Assembly: GCF_009870125.1 (NCBI RefSeq)
Contig: NC_046679.1
Location: 4,154,001-4,218,000, forward strand
Length of the DNA: 64,000 nucleotides
Source of the DNA: Drosophila pseudoobscura
Lineage: Eukaryota; Arthropoda; Insecta; Diptera; Drosophilidae
Direction: 5' to 3'
Shown here: in pieces, positions 32,463-46,880 of the stretch
How positions within the stretch are numbered: position 1 is the stretch's first letter
How the letters are laid out: each line of letters opens with the position of its first letter
Notes under the pieces: model-generated
The model's input: only the letters and a program-made list of their open reading frames with translations
Database searches by the model: none
Told to the model about the DNA's origin: nothing
Made by a program: the position numbers and the translations under genes

Positions 32463-35400
32463 CTTTCCCCACAAGACAATGGGAAAGTTGCGTCAGCTTC
32501 AGCTTCAGCCAGAGCGCAACAAGCGGCAACAGGAAGCGAGCGCGTACTAGGAAAAGCAATTTTACTGCGAGTTTCCTCAAGACAAATAAGTCTGCTGGAT
32601 CAAAAAGGACTTTCAGGCAGGGCACAATAGAAATGAATTATAAGCGACAACACAGTGGGAGAGAATAGTGAGAGGGAAGGGTCTGGAGAGGAGGAGAGGC
32701 AGAAGAAGCAGTGTCAGCGATAATAATGAAGTAGCATGACTGATGATGCTCCCTCTTGGAGTGCAGCAGGAAAAAGCACAACTTTGGGGCGGGGATGTGG
32801 TTGGGGATGGGGATGGGGGTCCGTTCCGATTAGGCGGCAATAAAGGCAGCGACAAGCCAGTAAAATGTTTTCCTTTGTTTCCCATTTTTTTCCCAGAGTT
32901 TCTTTTGTGTGTTTATTGCTCGGTTTTCCCTTTTTTGTTATATGGAAATCAAAGAGGCGCCTCGCCCGTCTCGATATAATGAAAATGACCCCAGCCAACG
33001 CTCTGCTCCGCTCCGCACCTCTCATAGTTGGCGTTAATTAAACGAGATTCCTGGCCAACTTTTATTGATTGTGTTGAACGGTGAACAGATGAAGAAGACA
33101 CTCCCCCTTTTGGTCAGGTAATGAGCTGCACGTTCCTTGGAAGATGACGCACGACCGCACAATCCACAGAGTGAGATGCGATGCAGCTGGTTTTAGTCGC
33201 CTATCTGGCAGGCCTGGTGGCGGTGTCAAAACAGGAGTTTGCGGAATTTATGCAACATGAGCATCTATAACTTATCCAATTAAAACTCAATAAACGCTCG
33301 GCTTCGTAGCCAAAGCCAGGGCAAATAAATGAAGATGCCAGCCATGCCAGAGGCGTGTGGCAACGGGCTCTGGAAGGAGGAAGGAGGAGGTGGCCCAAAG
33401 GAAGCAGTTCAATAGCATCCAGTTCCTGCCTCTGCCTCTGCCTCGGCCTCCTCTCGTCTCTATCTCCCTGTGTCTGTCTCTCTGGCTTAACACAGCGATT
33501 ACAAGTGCCTTCAGCTTGTAATCCACTTTCGGAAATGCACCGAGCACCGAACACCGAACACTGAACACTGAACGTTGGAGCCTTCCTGCCTGCCTCATAC
33601 TGTGCCCCATGTCCTGGCGGCACACTCTCCCAAGGCATGACAGACACAAATTGAAGATGACAAAATGTCTAAACAAGTGAGTGGGTGGGTGGGGCGGGGC
33701 AGTGGGTGGCCATGTTCGGGCTATGAGCGGGTGTGGCATCGAGCATATCTAGCGGAATAATCAATAAATTACACACCTGTCTGGCCACAGCAAATTTCTA
33801 TATGTACTTCGGGAGAGTTATGGCTATGACTTAGGGGATAAGACAGCGAGAAGGAGCCGGAGTGGGAACCGGTGGTGGTGGGTGTGGGAGTAGCAGCATT
33901 AGAAATATTTTTCCTAGAGATTCCAGCGAGCGGCAGCAGCCGCATTCCGCAGGTGCCGTCTCGAGAAGATGCCAAGGAATGGTCCTAGTCCACAGTCCTG
34001 GTCATTATGTACGCCATCTACTCGTACACTCTGAGGAGCTGGTGCAGAGCCCGCCGTAATGGGGGGATGTTTCTCTCAGTGCAGTTATGCTCCTTGAGCT
34101 TTAATATTTCACGCTGGCTGCCTTTTCGATTGTATTTTGCAGGGAAGGAACCTGCGTGGGGCTCCTGCCTGCGCTACCTTTGTGTACTTGTCTGGTAATT
34201 GCACTGCCCGATGGGCAGGACTGGCACATTGCTAGGAATTTGAACGCGTACTCGGACCCAGAGCCAGGCCCAGACCCAGACCCAGACCTGGACTGGTTGC
34301 TGGTAGCTGGATCCTGGCACTGAGTGAGTATTTCTGCGTGCCATTCTGACAGGCAGCAATGTTGGCGGCACTGAATTTTTGATTTATGTGCCTTACTTAT
34401 GCTTTTACTTAGTTGTCTGCGGCTGTGCGAGCTGGCTGTGTATGCCTCATGACTGCTACTGCTACTGCTACTACTACTCCTGTCCCGTACGGACGGACTC
34501 CCACTCCTTGGAGGAGAGGAGTCTTATGGACGAGCCACCAAATTGATGCTAAGTGCTTGGGTGCGCGTGCGAAATGGGTTGGCAAGTGGCAGGCTCCTCC
34601 GCTTCATGGGCCTCTGCCTTTCAAACACACGCCACATATTCCCCTACACACTCTTTAGTTAGAGACACACACACGCGCATATATACACGCATATTAAATA
34701 CCATCCTTGGAGAGTCATCAGCATTCCTCGAGCGGTTTTTATTTCCGTTTTCATTAGTTGCTTTTTACACAAGCGACACTCGCAGTAACACACCCACAGG
34801 ACACTCACCCACTCATCCACACACCCACACACCCATACACCCGCACGCGTAATAGCATTAATGTCTCGTTTACGTCTTCCCAGGACTCCTCTCACTGCAA
34901 TGGCACTCTCTCTCTCGCTCTCTCTCGCTACTTTCGTGTGTGTTTGTCTGCGTGTCAATGGCAGCCATTTCTATGTTTGCTCACGTATTCCGCTGTTGAC
35001 ATTCCAGTGGCAGTGCAGCAGCAGAAGCAGCACCCAGCCATCGGCCATTGGCCATTGGCCGGTGGCCAACGTCAAAGTGAAAAATGAATTGTGAAATTGT
35101 TTGCTATAATTTGCAGCATCAACAGGCGATCTTTTGCTGCCCTTGCCTTCTTCTTTCACAAATCCTTTCGACTTTGAGTCCCACTTGCGTGGCACTCGAT
35201 AAGTGGGACACGGGCCGCGGTTCGTTCTCGAGGCTCTGGCCTCGAAAGTGCAGAGAACAAGCTGGGATTTTTGGGCGCTAATCAAATCACGTACTTAGCC
35301 AAGTAAAATACATCCGCAAAGACCCAGAAGGAAGCTCTACCCAGCAGCTCAAAAGTGTGCTATACATTTTGTACACGACAAGGAGTCGTAAGGAGGCGCA

Positions 35401-36409
35401 TTAATAGCTTCTCTTTCTCTTTCCCTTTCCCTATTCTCTCCCTCTCTCTCTTTCTCTGTATGTGTGTACATTTCCATTTACATGTACTTCTATGCCACAC
35501 AGCCAGCCTTCCACATATACATATGTAGGAAGGGAAAACTTGGATGCCACAAAGGCAAATTACGAGCGCATTTAAACTGGGGCGCGAGTGCTACTTAAAT
35601 AACTCATTTAGGGTTGCCTTTCCTGATCCCCAAAGAACGAAAGGAAGGGACCCTCGCTCACTCCGTCTCCCTCCCTCCCTCTGTGTGTGTGTGTGCGAGT
35701 GTGTGTTACCATAAAATCAACAATAAACTTTGTCATCTCAATTTGCTTATTACCAGCAGGCAGGCTACAGCTACCCCGAAAACTTTCTTATTAATGGCTC
35801 CGGCGATTGCAACGTGTCTCTGGGAGTATCTTCTACTCCTTATCCATATATGTATGTATAGAACGATATATGTGTGGGAAAACTACGAAGAAACTTTTAA
35901 TTTTGACGTCATCAAACCCGTGCACTACCCCTTCCTTGTACCCTGGACCAAAGGCAAGACAATCCCCTCTTCGCAGAGCCGCAAACGACGACGGCGTCGC
36001 CGACGAGGTGTGTCCTGTGGCATATCCTTCCTGTGTCGCTGTCTTGCGGTTAGCTGCACGTCGCAAATTGCAGAATCCATAATTAGTGTCTGTCATGGCG
36101 ACCCCACACTGCCCCCGCCGCCCACCCCCCCCAAAGACTCTTTGTCCCCAACTCCTCGCTGAGCATCCCCCACTGGCAGCCCATCCTGAAGGCGAGAGCT
36201 GAGCACTGAGCGCTGCACTTGAGTGGCCTGCTGGCAGCTGCTCTAATTGCAAGTAAATATTTTATGCGGCAAGTCGGTTTTAATTGCCAGCTGAAATAAA
36301 TACAGAATCATTATAAAATTATTTAAAATGTGTTGCAGTGGGGACGCTACACCACGCCAGCTGCCCCACATTTGTAGTGGCAGCAAGTTTTAATGATGCA
36401 CCAACCACT

Positions 36410-36433
36410 CCCCCCCCCCCCCCCCCCCCCCCC
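36410..36433. repeat. Poly(C) tract of 24 bases
   Basis: An uninterrupted run of 24 C residues, rare in fly DNA. Its length in the assembly may be uncertain. Confidence 0.9.
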
Positions 36434-36664
36434 GCATTGGCAAGGCCCCGTTGTGGCAAGGTGGTGGTGCCCCCAAAAACCACTTTCATACACTCGTATT
36501 GCTCATTTCTGGGCCGGATGGAGTGCTGCAGAAATCACGCAAATTATCGAAACATGCGCCACAGTACACTTAAACTCCTGGCGACTCTCTGGCCCTGCCG
36601 CATAAATCTTACCAAAGTCGGGAAAAAAACATAAAAACACAAACTTTTGCAGCAGAAAACGAAA

Positions 36665-36690
36665 AGAGAGAGAGAGAGAGAGAGAGAGAG
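36665..36690. repeat. AG dinucleotide repeat
   Basis: (AG)13, a GAGA-type tract. This could bind GAGA factor (Trl) in addition to being a microsatellite. Confidence 0.95.
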
Positions 36691-36946
36691 CAGGAGCAAA
36701 AAAATGTTCTATAAATCTTGAGGTACTCCTCGGTACTATGGACCAACTTTCCAATGCCGCAAATTGCGAAAACTTCAACATTATCGTATGAAGTGCGAAC
36801 ATGGAGCAATCGATTGGAAACTGCAGCAGCCACCAGCAGCCAGCAGCCAGTAGGCAGTGGTGCAGTGTGGCCTAAAATAGAATAAAATCATCGGATAATC
36901 AAAAAAAATTGAAAAAAAAAGAAAGAAATGTAACTAGAGAAATGCA

Positions 36947-37018
36947 TGCCTCCTGTGAGGGTTGAACTCACGGCCTTTGGTTTACGAGACCAACGCTCTA
37001 CCACTGAGCTAAAGAGGC
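36947..37018 (-). tRNA. tRNA:Thr-CGT: tRNA-Thr (anticodon CGT)
   Basis: A 72-nt minus-strand tRNA. The acceptor stem GCCTCTT pairs with AGGAGGC (one G-U), with discriminator A. The D-arm/A box is TAGCTCAGTGGTAGAGC. The anticodon stem TTGGT/ACCAA encloses the loop CTCGTAA, giving anticodon CGT, which reads ACG threonine codons. The T-arm holds the B box GAGTTCAACCCTC. There is no intron. A TTTCTTTCTTTTTTTTT tract within 35 bases downstream on the minus strand provides the Pol III terminator. All stems are intact, so it should be functional. It stands alone in a large gene-poor interval. Confidence 0.97.
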
Positions 37019-40000
37019 AGTTAGCAGTGGTCTGCTAAAACACCAACAAAACTCTGTTACGATCGTTCTCGATAAAAGAGCAACGCAACAGCAAACCAGG
37101 TGGCAACGCTTAAACGCTAACCAGAATCCGATAAGAATTGCTGTTAATTGGAACAAGAATCGGAGGGCTGAAATGTCAATGTGAAATTGAATAAATGAAA
37201 ATATTTCCATCTCTATGAATTTTTGGTGGTCCTGAAATGGACCGATGCAAGCGGAATCTATTGCCTGATTCATTGTTTTTTCGTGGTTTTGACAGAAATG
37301 ATGGCCGAGCAGTGAGCGCACAAAGTTTTTCTCCACACAAAAACTGCCAAATGCAATTTAGTTGATAGGATCAAAATCTTTGGGAAATTCTATCCCCCAG
37401 CACCCATCCTTCGGAGCTGACTTTCGCCGTCTCTGTCTCTGACTTTGGCCTGTCGTCGCGCCATCCCTTTCGCTTGCTCCTTCGCACTGTCTGTCTGCAT
37501 GTAAAGTGACTTTCTGGCTGGGGGAATTTAACGATTTAAATGCGATTTACGGCGCTAATTCGTTGTGGCAGTGGCAACCAGAGCAAGTCGTCGGCTCGGA
37601 TCTGGATCCCAGCCCAGGCAATCGAATGTTGGTCCTGCTTTTGGTCCTCCTGCTCCTGCTCCTACTCGTGCTCCTTGCTGTCTGCCTGCCTTATAAACCA
37701 TGGCGTACTTTTCAGCATCATTTGATTCTGGGCGCATTTATCATAATGGTCTCGGCCCCCAAACCGCACAATGGCAGCGAATGCAATTTTCCGCTGAAAA
37801 GTTTGCAATCGGATTTGAATGTTGTTGGTCTGAAGCGAGCGGGTAACTTATTTGTTTGGGCATTAGGTCCAATTATGGCAGGAGATCGGTCCAACAATAG
37901 CAATATGGCCACTCATTTGTGATGAGATATTGAAAAGCCCTTCTTCCAACATTCGCACCTTGAAGAGGTAGATCTGCTATATAAAGTTGCATTCGGTGGA
38001 ATACAATTTAAATTCCTTGGATTTTCATCTACTTGAAATTGATTCCATTGTACGGCGTGCGCCATTGTGCCGGGGCTCTAGTCATTCTCCTGACTCCGCT
38101 CTCTTCTCTGTCTGATAATCTTTTTGATTTCTCAACTATTTCTAATGCGATTGCTGCCGTGCATTATGCCGGGGCCAACAATTGGTTTTGTCGTGCTCCT
38201 CCTCGCAGTCGTTTTCGTTCGCCCGTTCACCCGTTTCCACATTGTCATCATCATCGTATTCTTGTGCCACCTTATTTGGTTCAGTGGCGCTGCTTGTCTG
38301 CGACCCTCGAGTGCACTCATCGGTGCTTGAGCTTCTCATCTATGAGCTCTGCTGCTGCCACAGCCACAGACACATACACATCGACATCCACAGCTACAGG
38401 CAATGCCGTGGTCCTGGGACCCCAATCTTAGACCCACGCCCCTCAGAGCTTCTCAGTCTTCTGGCAATGTCGTCAATGCACTGCCTGCTTATAATGGTAG
38501 GCAAATTTCGTTATCAACTGCTTTTAATGCGAGTGCCTACGTCTACTCCATCCTCCATGTGCGATTATTCAACTCTAATGGCTTGATAAATGTGATTTTG
38601 AAATTGAGCCTGGTGCACAGAATTTAATTGAATTCGCACGAGGACGTCAGAGTTATCAGCGCGCATATACATATATCAACCACGACGCCAGATCTACAGC
38701 CGACTAATTGGCAACTAATTGGGAGCGTGTTAATATCGAAAACCCAAGACACACTTCCACTTCAGATACGCATTACAGCGACGCGGACGGGTAGGACTCC
38801 GGGATGATGGTCATCCAGCCCCTGGATACTGAGGCCTTTGTCTGATTTATGGCCAACCGCGACTTGTGGCTGTACGTATTTTTGTGGCTGACAGCGAACT
38901 AAGTGCGAATCATTTATGGACTGGAGCTCGGAAAGTCGGGGCGAAAACTTTTAATAATAATTTGCAAATAAATTACAACCAAGTTGGCGGCCATTAGGGG
39001 GGGAACCAATTGCTCTGGCTGTTGCTTCTGCTGCTCGTTGTGCTGCTGCTGCTACTGCTGTTATTGTTGTTGTTGTTGTTGGTGGTACATTAAGAACTCA
39101 TTGGCATAAATTGCAATTTAATGTCTGGCATTTTGGCCTCCACAACATCTTTAAATTTACCCGGATGCCAGCCGCCATTGCCAAATAGTTGAAGCGTATT
39201 TATTGCTGGAGCCCCGTGCTTCCCCGAGGTCCGACTCCTTTTTGCCTTTCGTTTGATATGTATTGCTGCTGCCACAATGGCCACAATTCACACGGAGGCA
39301 CGAGGAGCCGCAGGAGCAGCTGGTGCTGCAATACGCATACGCCCCATTGGCGGGCAGACAGCATAGCATACTTACCAGCGTTGCCGCCGCCATTTTATAG
39401 CTTCGCACTTGTGTGTTTATGGATTCGCACCTTAATTTGCCTGTTGTCTGATTTTCCCAACCGTTCCTGCTGCCTGCCGCCTGCTGCTGCTGCCCTCCAG
39501 CTATTCCCCATGTATCTCCTCTTCCTGCTCTTCCTGCTCCTCCTCCTCCTCCTCTACTCGACTACTGAATTAATGTGCTTATATTTCAGAGAAAATGCTC
39601 GTTGGATCTCTGTGGATGGTTCATTCTTTGGCTGGCTGGGTTGGCTGGTCCGCATTCGCCTTTCAGTTTGTCATTTATTTCGGTGCTTCTGTGTTTAAAT
39701 TCCCTTTGATTGTTCTCTGTTCTCGCACTTTAATTAAAGTCCGGCCACGGCCACGACCACGGCTCCGACCCCAACTCCGACTCCGCTCTTCTCCGAGTTA
39801 ATTACGCTGAGAATGAACGAATGGTGGCCACCCCGCCGAAAATATTTTCTGCTCGTTAATATGGTGGCGGGGCCATGGGCCAGTCCAAGGCCCGAACGAA
39901 AGCGAGGAGGAAATTTGTTAAATTCAATGGCGGCAAGTGCATAAAAATGGCAGCCAGCCAAGTGCAGTGCAGTGCAGTACAGTGCCACTGGGTGGATGGG

Positions 40001-42642
40001 GTAATGACCGACTGTCCTGCATCTTAACGCGCTTTTCTCCCGCCGTGGTACATGCCACATGGCCCCATCCCACCGTGCCCCATAATTGTGTATGTAATTG
40101 TAAACGCTGAATTAAACAAGCGTCATTAAAATGTAATTAATTGTAATTTACGTTTACGTTCCGCTGCCTCTCACGTCGCAAGGTGTTGGCGGCGGCGGCG
40201 AGTAGCGGGTGGCAGGGCCTCAGGTCCTGCCCGTTTTTTAAGATCAGTGCACAGTGCGTGCAATAAAAATACAGCCTGGCTTAATGACCATTTCATTGGT
40301 CTCTCTCTGGCTCTTTAAGGCAACGGCAAGTCCCAGGACTCACTGAAATTCCCCGCCCATTCCCATTCCCATTCAGATTTCATATTGGTAACATTTTCGC
40401 ATGCCTCATGCTAATTAATTGAATTGCAATTGATATGAAAAGTTAATTTACATGTGTACTGGTTAATTTGATTAAGGCCACACCGCATGGACGTGATTTA
40501 TGCTGCCATATGGAAAAACAAAACCGACAGACAGCCGGCCCAGCCCGACCACGCGGCATATGCGCAATCAATTGAGCGGCAAAACACTTGCTCGAACTCA
40601 ATTATAAGCGAAAGACGGAGGAGGCCTGATCCTTCCAGCTTAATGAGCCCCGGAGTCTCGTGAAAATTGATGCGAAAACATTTGCATTTGCATAAATAGG
40701 GAGAGCAGCAGGCAAACAAAATAATTAAACGGGCAATGGCAGTGGCAATGGTATTCGGTATTCGGTGTTCGGTGGGGCAAGAAATGGCCACCAAGGCGGC
40801 GGCGACCTCAAGAAAAATGGCGCGTTTACATGCAAATTATGCCAACTCGAGAGTGAGCGCGGCAATAAAATGTTTGCTGTGTGTGCAATGGAGTAGGAGG
40901 TGGAGCCGCCGCTGCCGCTGCTGCTTTTGGATCGGCTGCATAAATATTTACATGTGGCAGCAGTGCCGCTGACATTCCGGGCCGGCATTTGCATATTTTA
41001 ATTATAAGTGCAGCAGCAGCAGCAGGGGCAGCAGAAGGAGCGGCAGAAGGAAGCAACAGCAGCGCATTTGTCATTTTCATAAGCGGACAAGCTGAAAGAC
41101 TGAGGCGCCACCAGGAGCTACTCTCCAGCTCCAGCTCCAGCTCCTGCTCCTGCTCCTGCTGCTTGCTTACTCACATACTTGGCCATAGTTCAATGAGCAG
41201 TGCAATGTCCCTTTGCCTTTGCAAGGACCTTCGATGCAACGTCAGGCCACCCAACCCTTCGTATATAAGTTTTTATACATCCATGTACATATATATAAAG
41301 TATACGCTGGCATTTATCTATGTAGAACTGCCACGATGACTTCGGCGTGAGGGGCAGTCCGATTTGGTTGAGCTGCTTGCTAAACTCCAAAGGAAATCCT
41401 GCAGGTCTTGTGGAAGAGTTGGCCAGCCACTGCCGCCCACTGTGGAAAGGGTATACGTGATTCGCTTTTACGGGGAGATAATCTAGTTTATTTTTTACTT
41501 TTCTATTTAATTTTGTTGCAGCTGCTCATGCTGCTGCCCCCGCTGCAGCTCGAGCTTCCTCTCCTGCGCTCTTTCCGTGCGCTTGAAGGATAACGCGTGC
41601 AATGACATGAAGAAAGGGAGCAACAGGAAGGAGCAGCAAAGGAACTGCGCTGAATGGGGGCCGGGGTCTGGGGTCTGGGGTCCGGGGTCTGCCTGCGCGC
41701 GAAAACTCCCCCGTATTAGTTTCATCTTGAGCTGTTACTTTCGCCATTTATTTAGATTTCTACGTAGCTGCTTGCGGACGCTGTTTTTTCCCCCGCATCA
41801 AGTTTAATTGACTGTGGCTAAGTTCTGCTCTCGCACATCCTTCCAGAGCTCTGGCTGTTCTCTGGCTGAAACTTTCACTCAACTTTGCGCAACAGAAGAA
41901 GGTGGAGCTGAGTCTTGGGACTGGGATTGGGACTGGGTTTTCTTGGGGATTGGGGTCTCTTGGGGAGTCCTTGGAGCCTGGGTGGGTAATCCGTAAATAG
42001 CATTACTGCTTGGCCAGAACGGAGCTCGCTCAAAAGGTGCAATCAGGCATTTTCATAATCGCATGAAGTGTTTCATACAATGATTCCCATACACACATAT
42101 TTAGAGGGAATCAAAGACTCAGGACTCAGGACTCAGACACTCCCAATCTTTCTTTTCTTGCCTTGCAGTTATCAAACAAAAATTGCACAAGCACAATTGA
42201 ATTCGTTCGGAAAAGGATTTAACATACCATTCCGCTGCTGGGACCAACAAAAACCCACTGAAGCGCACCACTATCGAGGGGCATTGAAGGGGGAGTGCCG
42301 TGGGGACGGGCCATGCAAATAGTAAGGAAACAGGACACAAGACACGGCACACGGCACACGGCTGCACGTTATGAGACAAGAGAGACAGGACACACAGACC
42401 GACCGAGCGAACAAAGCTAAGGCGCTTACAGCTACAGCTACAGCCAGAAGAAGTGCTCTCTCCTTCTCTACATCGAAGACGATGCTCAATATGCTCGAAT
42501 GCCGTTTGCATTTGGGGCGAAAGACAATGGGTAATAGATAAAAGAGGACTGTGGGAGTCTGGAGTGGAGGCCAGGCCGAGTCAACCATTCCATTCCGTTT
42601 CGGGCTACGCAATTTGCTGCTCGATTGTCTTGCCATCGTCCG

Positions 42643-42668
42643 GGGCGCTGGCGCTGGCGCTGGCGCTG
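42643..42668. repeat. GGCGCT hexamer repeat
   Basis: Four units of GCTGGC in tandem, on a GC-rich background. Confidence 0.85.
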
Positions 42669-45600
42669 TCTATCGTTTGGGAGGACGAGGACCCTTGAGC
42701 AGCACCATAATTCAATTGATTCTTGGCAACATTATACACAAATGGCCATTATGTTTATCGTTGCCAATAATGATCACGATGACGATGACGACTACTCGAT
42801 GATGATGTTGATGGGAAGGAGGCTGGAGTAGGCCACCTGTTATCCTGTTAGCCCGCTTTTCAATAGCACTGCACTCGGCTTTCTAGGCAAATGAGCTCTA
42901 CATGATTACGATTTGAGTTCAAGTGACTTGTCATTGACGTCATGGCAGAAAAAATCTGAAATAAAATCCGAGCTGAAAAGAAAAAGACACATGAATGTAT
43001 CTCAGAGATAGACGAGGAGCATCTTGGCCTTGCCTCTGCGGCAAGAGTTGGCGGCAGCTCTTGAAAAGAGCAGGCCTCGACTCGTACTGGCTGGTGCGGG
43101 CACTCAACCTTGTTAGCTTTTAGGATTCTGGTGGCACTGAACCGCAAATTTGCAATTAACTATTCGATTGAAACTGAAACGAGATACAAATGATTCGATG
43201 ATGGTGTCTCTGCTGTGGCAGGATGGTTGATAGATGGAAAGACTGGTGCAGGAAGACGGCGAAAGTCCTTTCCCAAGTCAAAGAGAATGCTCTGTTTCGT
43301 CCATCATTTTAATTAATAAATGGCCAAAACAATAAAATCATCATTTGACAAAAGGTTTCCATTTTGCGGGCAGGAAACACACAATCACAATCACAACCCA
43401 GCACAAACTCAAATAGAAATCCCAAAGACTTGCAACAAATTAATCAAGTGCCATCCGGACGGAGGGGACACTCAGGGATACGGTCACTGGATTCGGCATT
43501 TGCATAATGTCAAATGCACTTTGTTCCGGGTAGCGGGGCTCGACTTTTGTTTGTGAAAATATAAATTTTGACTTAAATCAACAATGGAGCCCCACTCTCC
43601 TTCTCCTTCTCCTTTTCCTGCGCTCTATGCGGCTTGACCTTTGGCCTTTTGATTGTTTTTATGGGGGAGGGGGAGGACATCATTTTACATATATTTGTCC
43701 GAAGAGTTATGCAAATGAAACAAACGAAAGTTCTTTGTCTTGTGGCCGAGGCAGGGGCCTTAAAGTTATTATTTGCTCTATTTATTATGCATTGAAGTTG
43801 CGTCAAGTGCAGAAGCTTTCTCTCTCTCCCTCTCCCTCACTCTCGCTCTCCGTCAAAGAGCCCATAATTATTATTTATATTTCGTCCTTAGGGGACAAGC
43901 CGCACACGCAAATTTAACCACATGAAACAGTCCGTGTAATTAAGAGTCCTGGCTACGGAAATAACACTTTCGAGCGGACAGTTCTGGGCCCAGGAATAGC
44001 TGACAATCGGCACGTGATTTGACTGTGAAAATTGTTCTCTGTTCCACATCCTGTCGTGGTCCTGTCTCCCCTCCAGGCTCCTGAACCTGTGTGACCCTCA
44101 GCTCCGCGCTGCGTGTGATTTAAAAATAATTAAACACGTACAGCGAATAACTGTAATTTCCAAGGTGGGGGTAGGGGGGCAGAAGCCGAAGCCGAAGCAG
44201 AAGCAAGAGGCCCAACAACAAGGACGGGCAGAATTTTAAAATTAACATTTTTATTTATTTTAAATCAACGCGTCGCCTCATTGAGTGCGCGGCGACCTTC
44301 TCTCTTCAGCTTCAGGATACATCGGAGTCGCGCCGCCCTGATTACGATGGGCATCACGGAATCGCATAAAATACCCTTTGGGGCATTGGCGAAATCCAAA
44401 TCGCCAAACGGTGCCGCTTGATGGTGACGGTGGCAATTATTTACATAGCCACATATTGAGCAGACCTGGAGCCCTGTGGCGGAGCATTGGATTACGGGTG
44501 CTCGTAGCGGATTTCCATGTGAACGGACACCGCAACAATTCCATTCGCGTTCCATTCGCATTCGTGTGGCGATTCAGACAAAGCCATCCCACTAACTGGG
44601 ATTTGGTGACTCTGAATTGTCGCTCCCTCTCTCACTGGATCTCTGGTGGGGCAGATGGTGAGTGTCCCGCCCACTTCGGATCTGTCTCTCCCACTCTTTG
44701 GATCTCCGGCGTGTGGCAGCCATACGATATGCCAAAGGACTCTAGAGGGAATTGTCCAAACAGAGAGACGTCTATTACTCGAGTATCCAACAGGCAACAG
44801 GCATGCAACAGTTTGCTCAGCGATCCTGTCTCTCCTCCATCTGACTGGCTGACTGTCTGTCTGTCTGTTTGTGGCAGGGGAAGTCGCCCTCATTCCGACT
44901 TGGCCATTGTGGATGCAGCGTTTCCGGAGCACTGCGGCACTGGGCATTGTAACCGGCTTAAGCGTCGCAACGTTGCATTCATTTACATCAATGCTGTGGC
45001 CTCCTACACCGGAAGTGTCTCATTGACCGACCATCCGGCAGCATGCGCTGTCACGCCTCATGTCTTTACCCCACTACTCCTCCAACTCCTGCTACACCTC
45101 CTCTCCTCCTTTACCTCCTTCTCCTTTCCTGGCCGACCATCTGCCCCACTTCCTGCCCCAGCTCGTGCATTCAATGGGTGTTCGACCGACTGGGCTGTGG
45201 CTGTGTGTCTGTGTTTGTGTCTGGGTGTCTATTTGTGTACTCGACTGTCTGGGGCTCCACCTCCCTGTCAATGCTGTGCGACTAACGCATTAATCCTTGC
45301 TTTGATTTAAGTCCAATTTGTGTGACGCCCCAATGGGTGTGGCGTGGCGTGCAGTGGAGCCCATGTACTGCACATTGTTCTGCCCCTCCCCGAATAAGAG
45401 TGCATCTATCAGGACTCGACTCATAAGAGAACGAACAACAGGCTACACAGAGAGTCAACTAAACCCGTCTCTGGGAACAATGCAGTTTTTAATTCGAATG
45501 TTCGGACAATGCAATCCCCTGTCCACTCCATTAAATGAAGGCTCACCTGTCCCCCGATTGGCTCCTGATTTATCATGCATAGGCCTGATTAAATGATGCT

Positions 45601-46880
45601 TGGTGGCTTCTGTCCCCATCCAGGGCCAGTGTGGTCATCAATCCTTTTGCATTCAGCATTCCATTCCTTCTCTGTGAAATAAGTAAACTATTTTTCCCCA
45701 TGCTGCTCCTGGGATGCAGCCAATCTAATCGAGACTGCGTGTGGTGCCCCAGGGCCTGGCTCAGCTGTGCGTCGCGAGCTCTTTGAGCATCCTGCCACCT
45801 CAGCACGTTCTCTCCCTGGACACGCAGCGGCCATTGTCCGCGTGGGTTAATGGCTGTCCCATCAGGACATTCACAGCCGGGTCCGGCCCCTCGGCGGTTC
45901 GCAGCTGGTCATTAAACGCAACGGTCTTTGCATCCAGCTGTTCATCAAGGTGTGTGGCCATTTCCGATGTGATCACATCACGATTGGGGCTCGCGGGCGC
46001 ACGACTCTATCTCGCTGCCTAGCATATTCGGTATAAGGATGGCTATCGGCGGGAGTCCTGCCTGAGTGGCAGTCGCTGTTGACATGCCTTTCAATTTAGA
46101 GGACAACACTTCCTCTTCGCGGCTCCAGCTGGACGACGATTGGCGGCATCCCGGCGCGAGGCCATCGCTTGAACGGAAAGGAGCATTTAAGGTGGAAAAC
46201 CACCGGCAGGATACCGGGAGGCATGTGATAGTCAGGTGATATCTTCTGTGCTCACACTTAAGTGTTGCAGTGATCCACGAGCCATAAAAGATGGCTATTT
46301 CCATTGCAGTTTCTTTCATCTAAAAATTTAATGGCTAACTTTTTTTTGGCATTGAAATAATGGAGCCGAGGAGTCAATGTCCGCCACTGCCTCGAGGCAG
46401 ACTGAGAGGACAGTAGTATTTTTATCAACAAAAAATTGCAGAATTGTCATTGTGCAATGAAATATAAATGTCAAACAGATTTTTGAAATTGTATTTCGCT
46501 TTTACCGCCGCAGTCTGTCGCTGTGGCTTTGGCTTTGGCATCGTCTTTGGGTCTGCTGCAAACGGATGCGGAAATGATAATGCAGTTGACGTAGAGCCGC
46601 ACACACACGCACATACCGACTGCGGAAAGTATCTGCACAGTGTACACATCTGTCGGGACTGGCTGGCCAGCTCTATCCACTCTTTGGCGTGGCAGCCAGC
46701 AGTAGCCCCGCGGCGAATCCAGCCCGCAAACAGTATATGCGCTGACAGACCCACTGAAAGACAGACAGACGTGCACAGACAGGCACAGACAGACATACAG
46801 ATGGATGGATACTCCTCATGCGGGAAGATACACTGAGGGACAGAGAGATAGTGGGCGTGGGCCCTCCAATTCAATCAAAG

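Larger units (their letters stand above)
28720..36946. other. Intergenic region, proximal part
   Basis: About 8 kb without a supported gene. It is dominated by simple repeats and AT-rich blocks with typical fly non-coding texture. A 168-codon plus-strand frame at 32044-32550 includes a coding-like stretch but ends in a (D/R)-rich translation of a CAGGAC repeat and has no domain. Likely holds enhancers for Ets98B or the exonuclease gene. Confidence 0.45.

Noticed and set aside
32044-32550. 168-codon plus-strand frame
   Set aside because: The end is a translated CAGGAC repeat and the start has no context; the middle has no recognisable domain. Could be revisited with comparative data.
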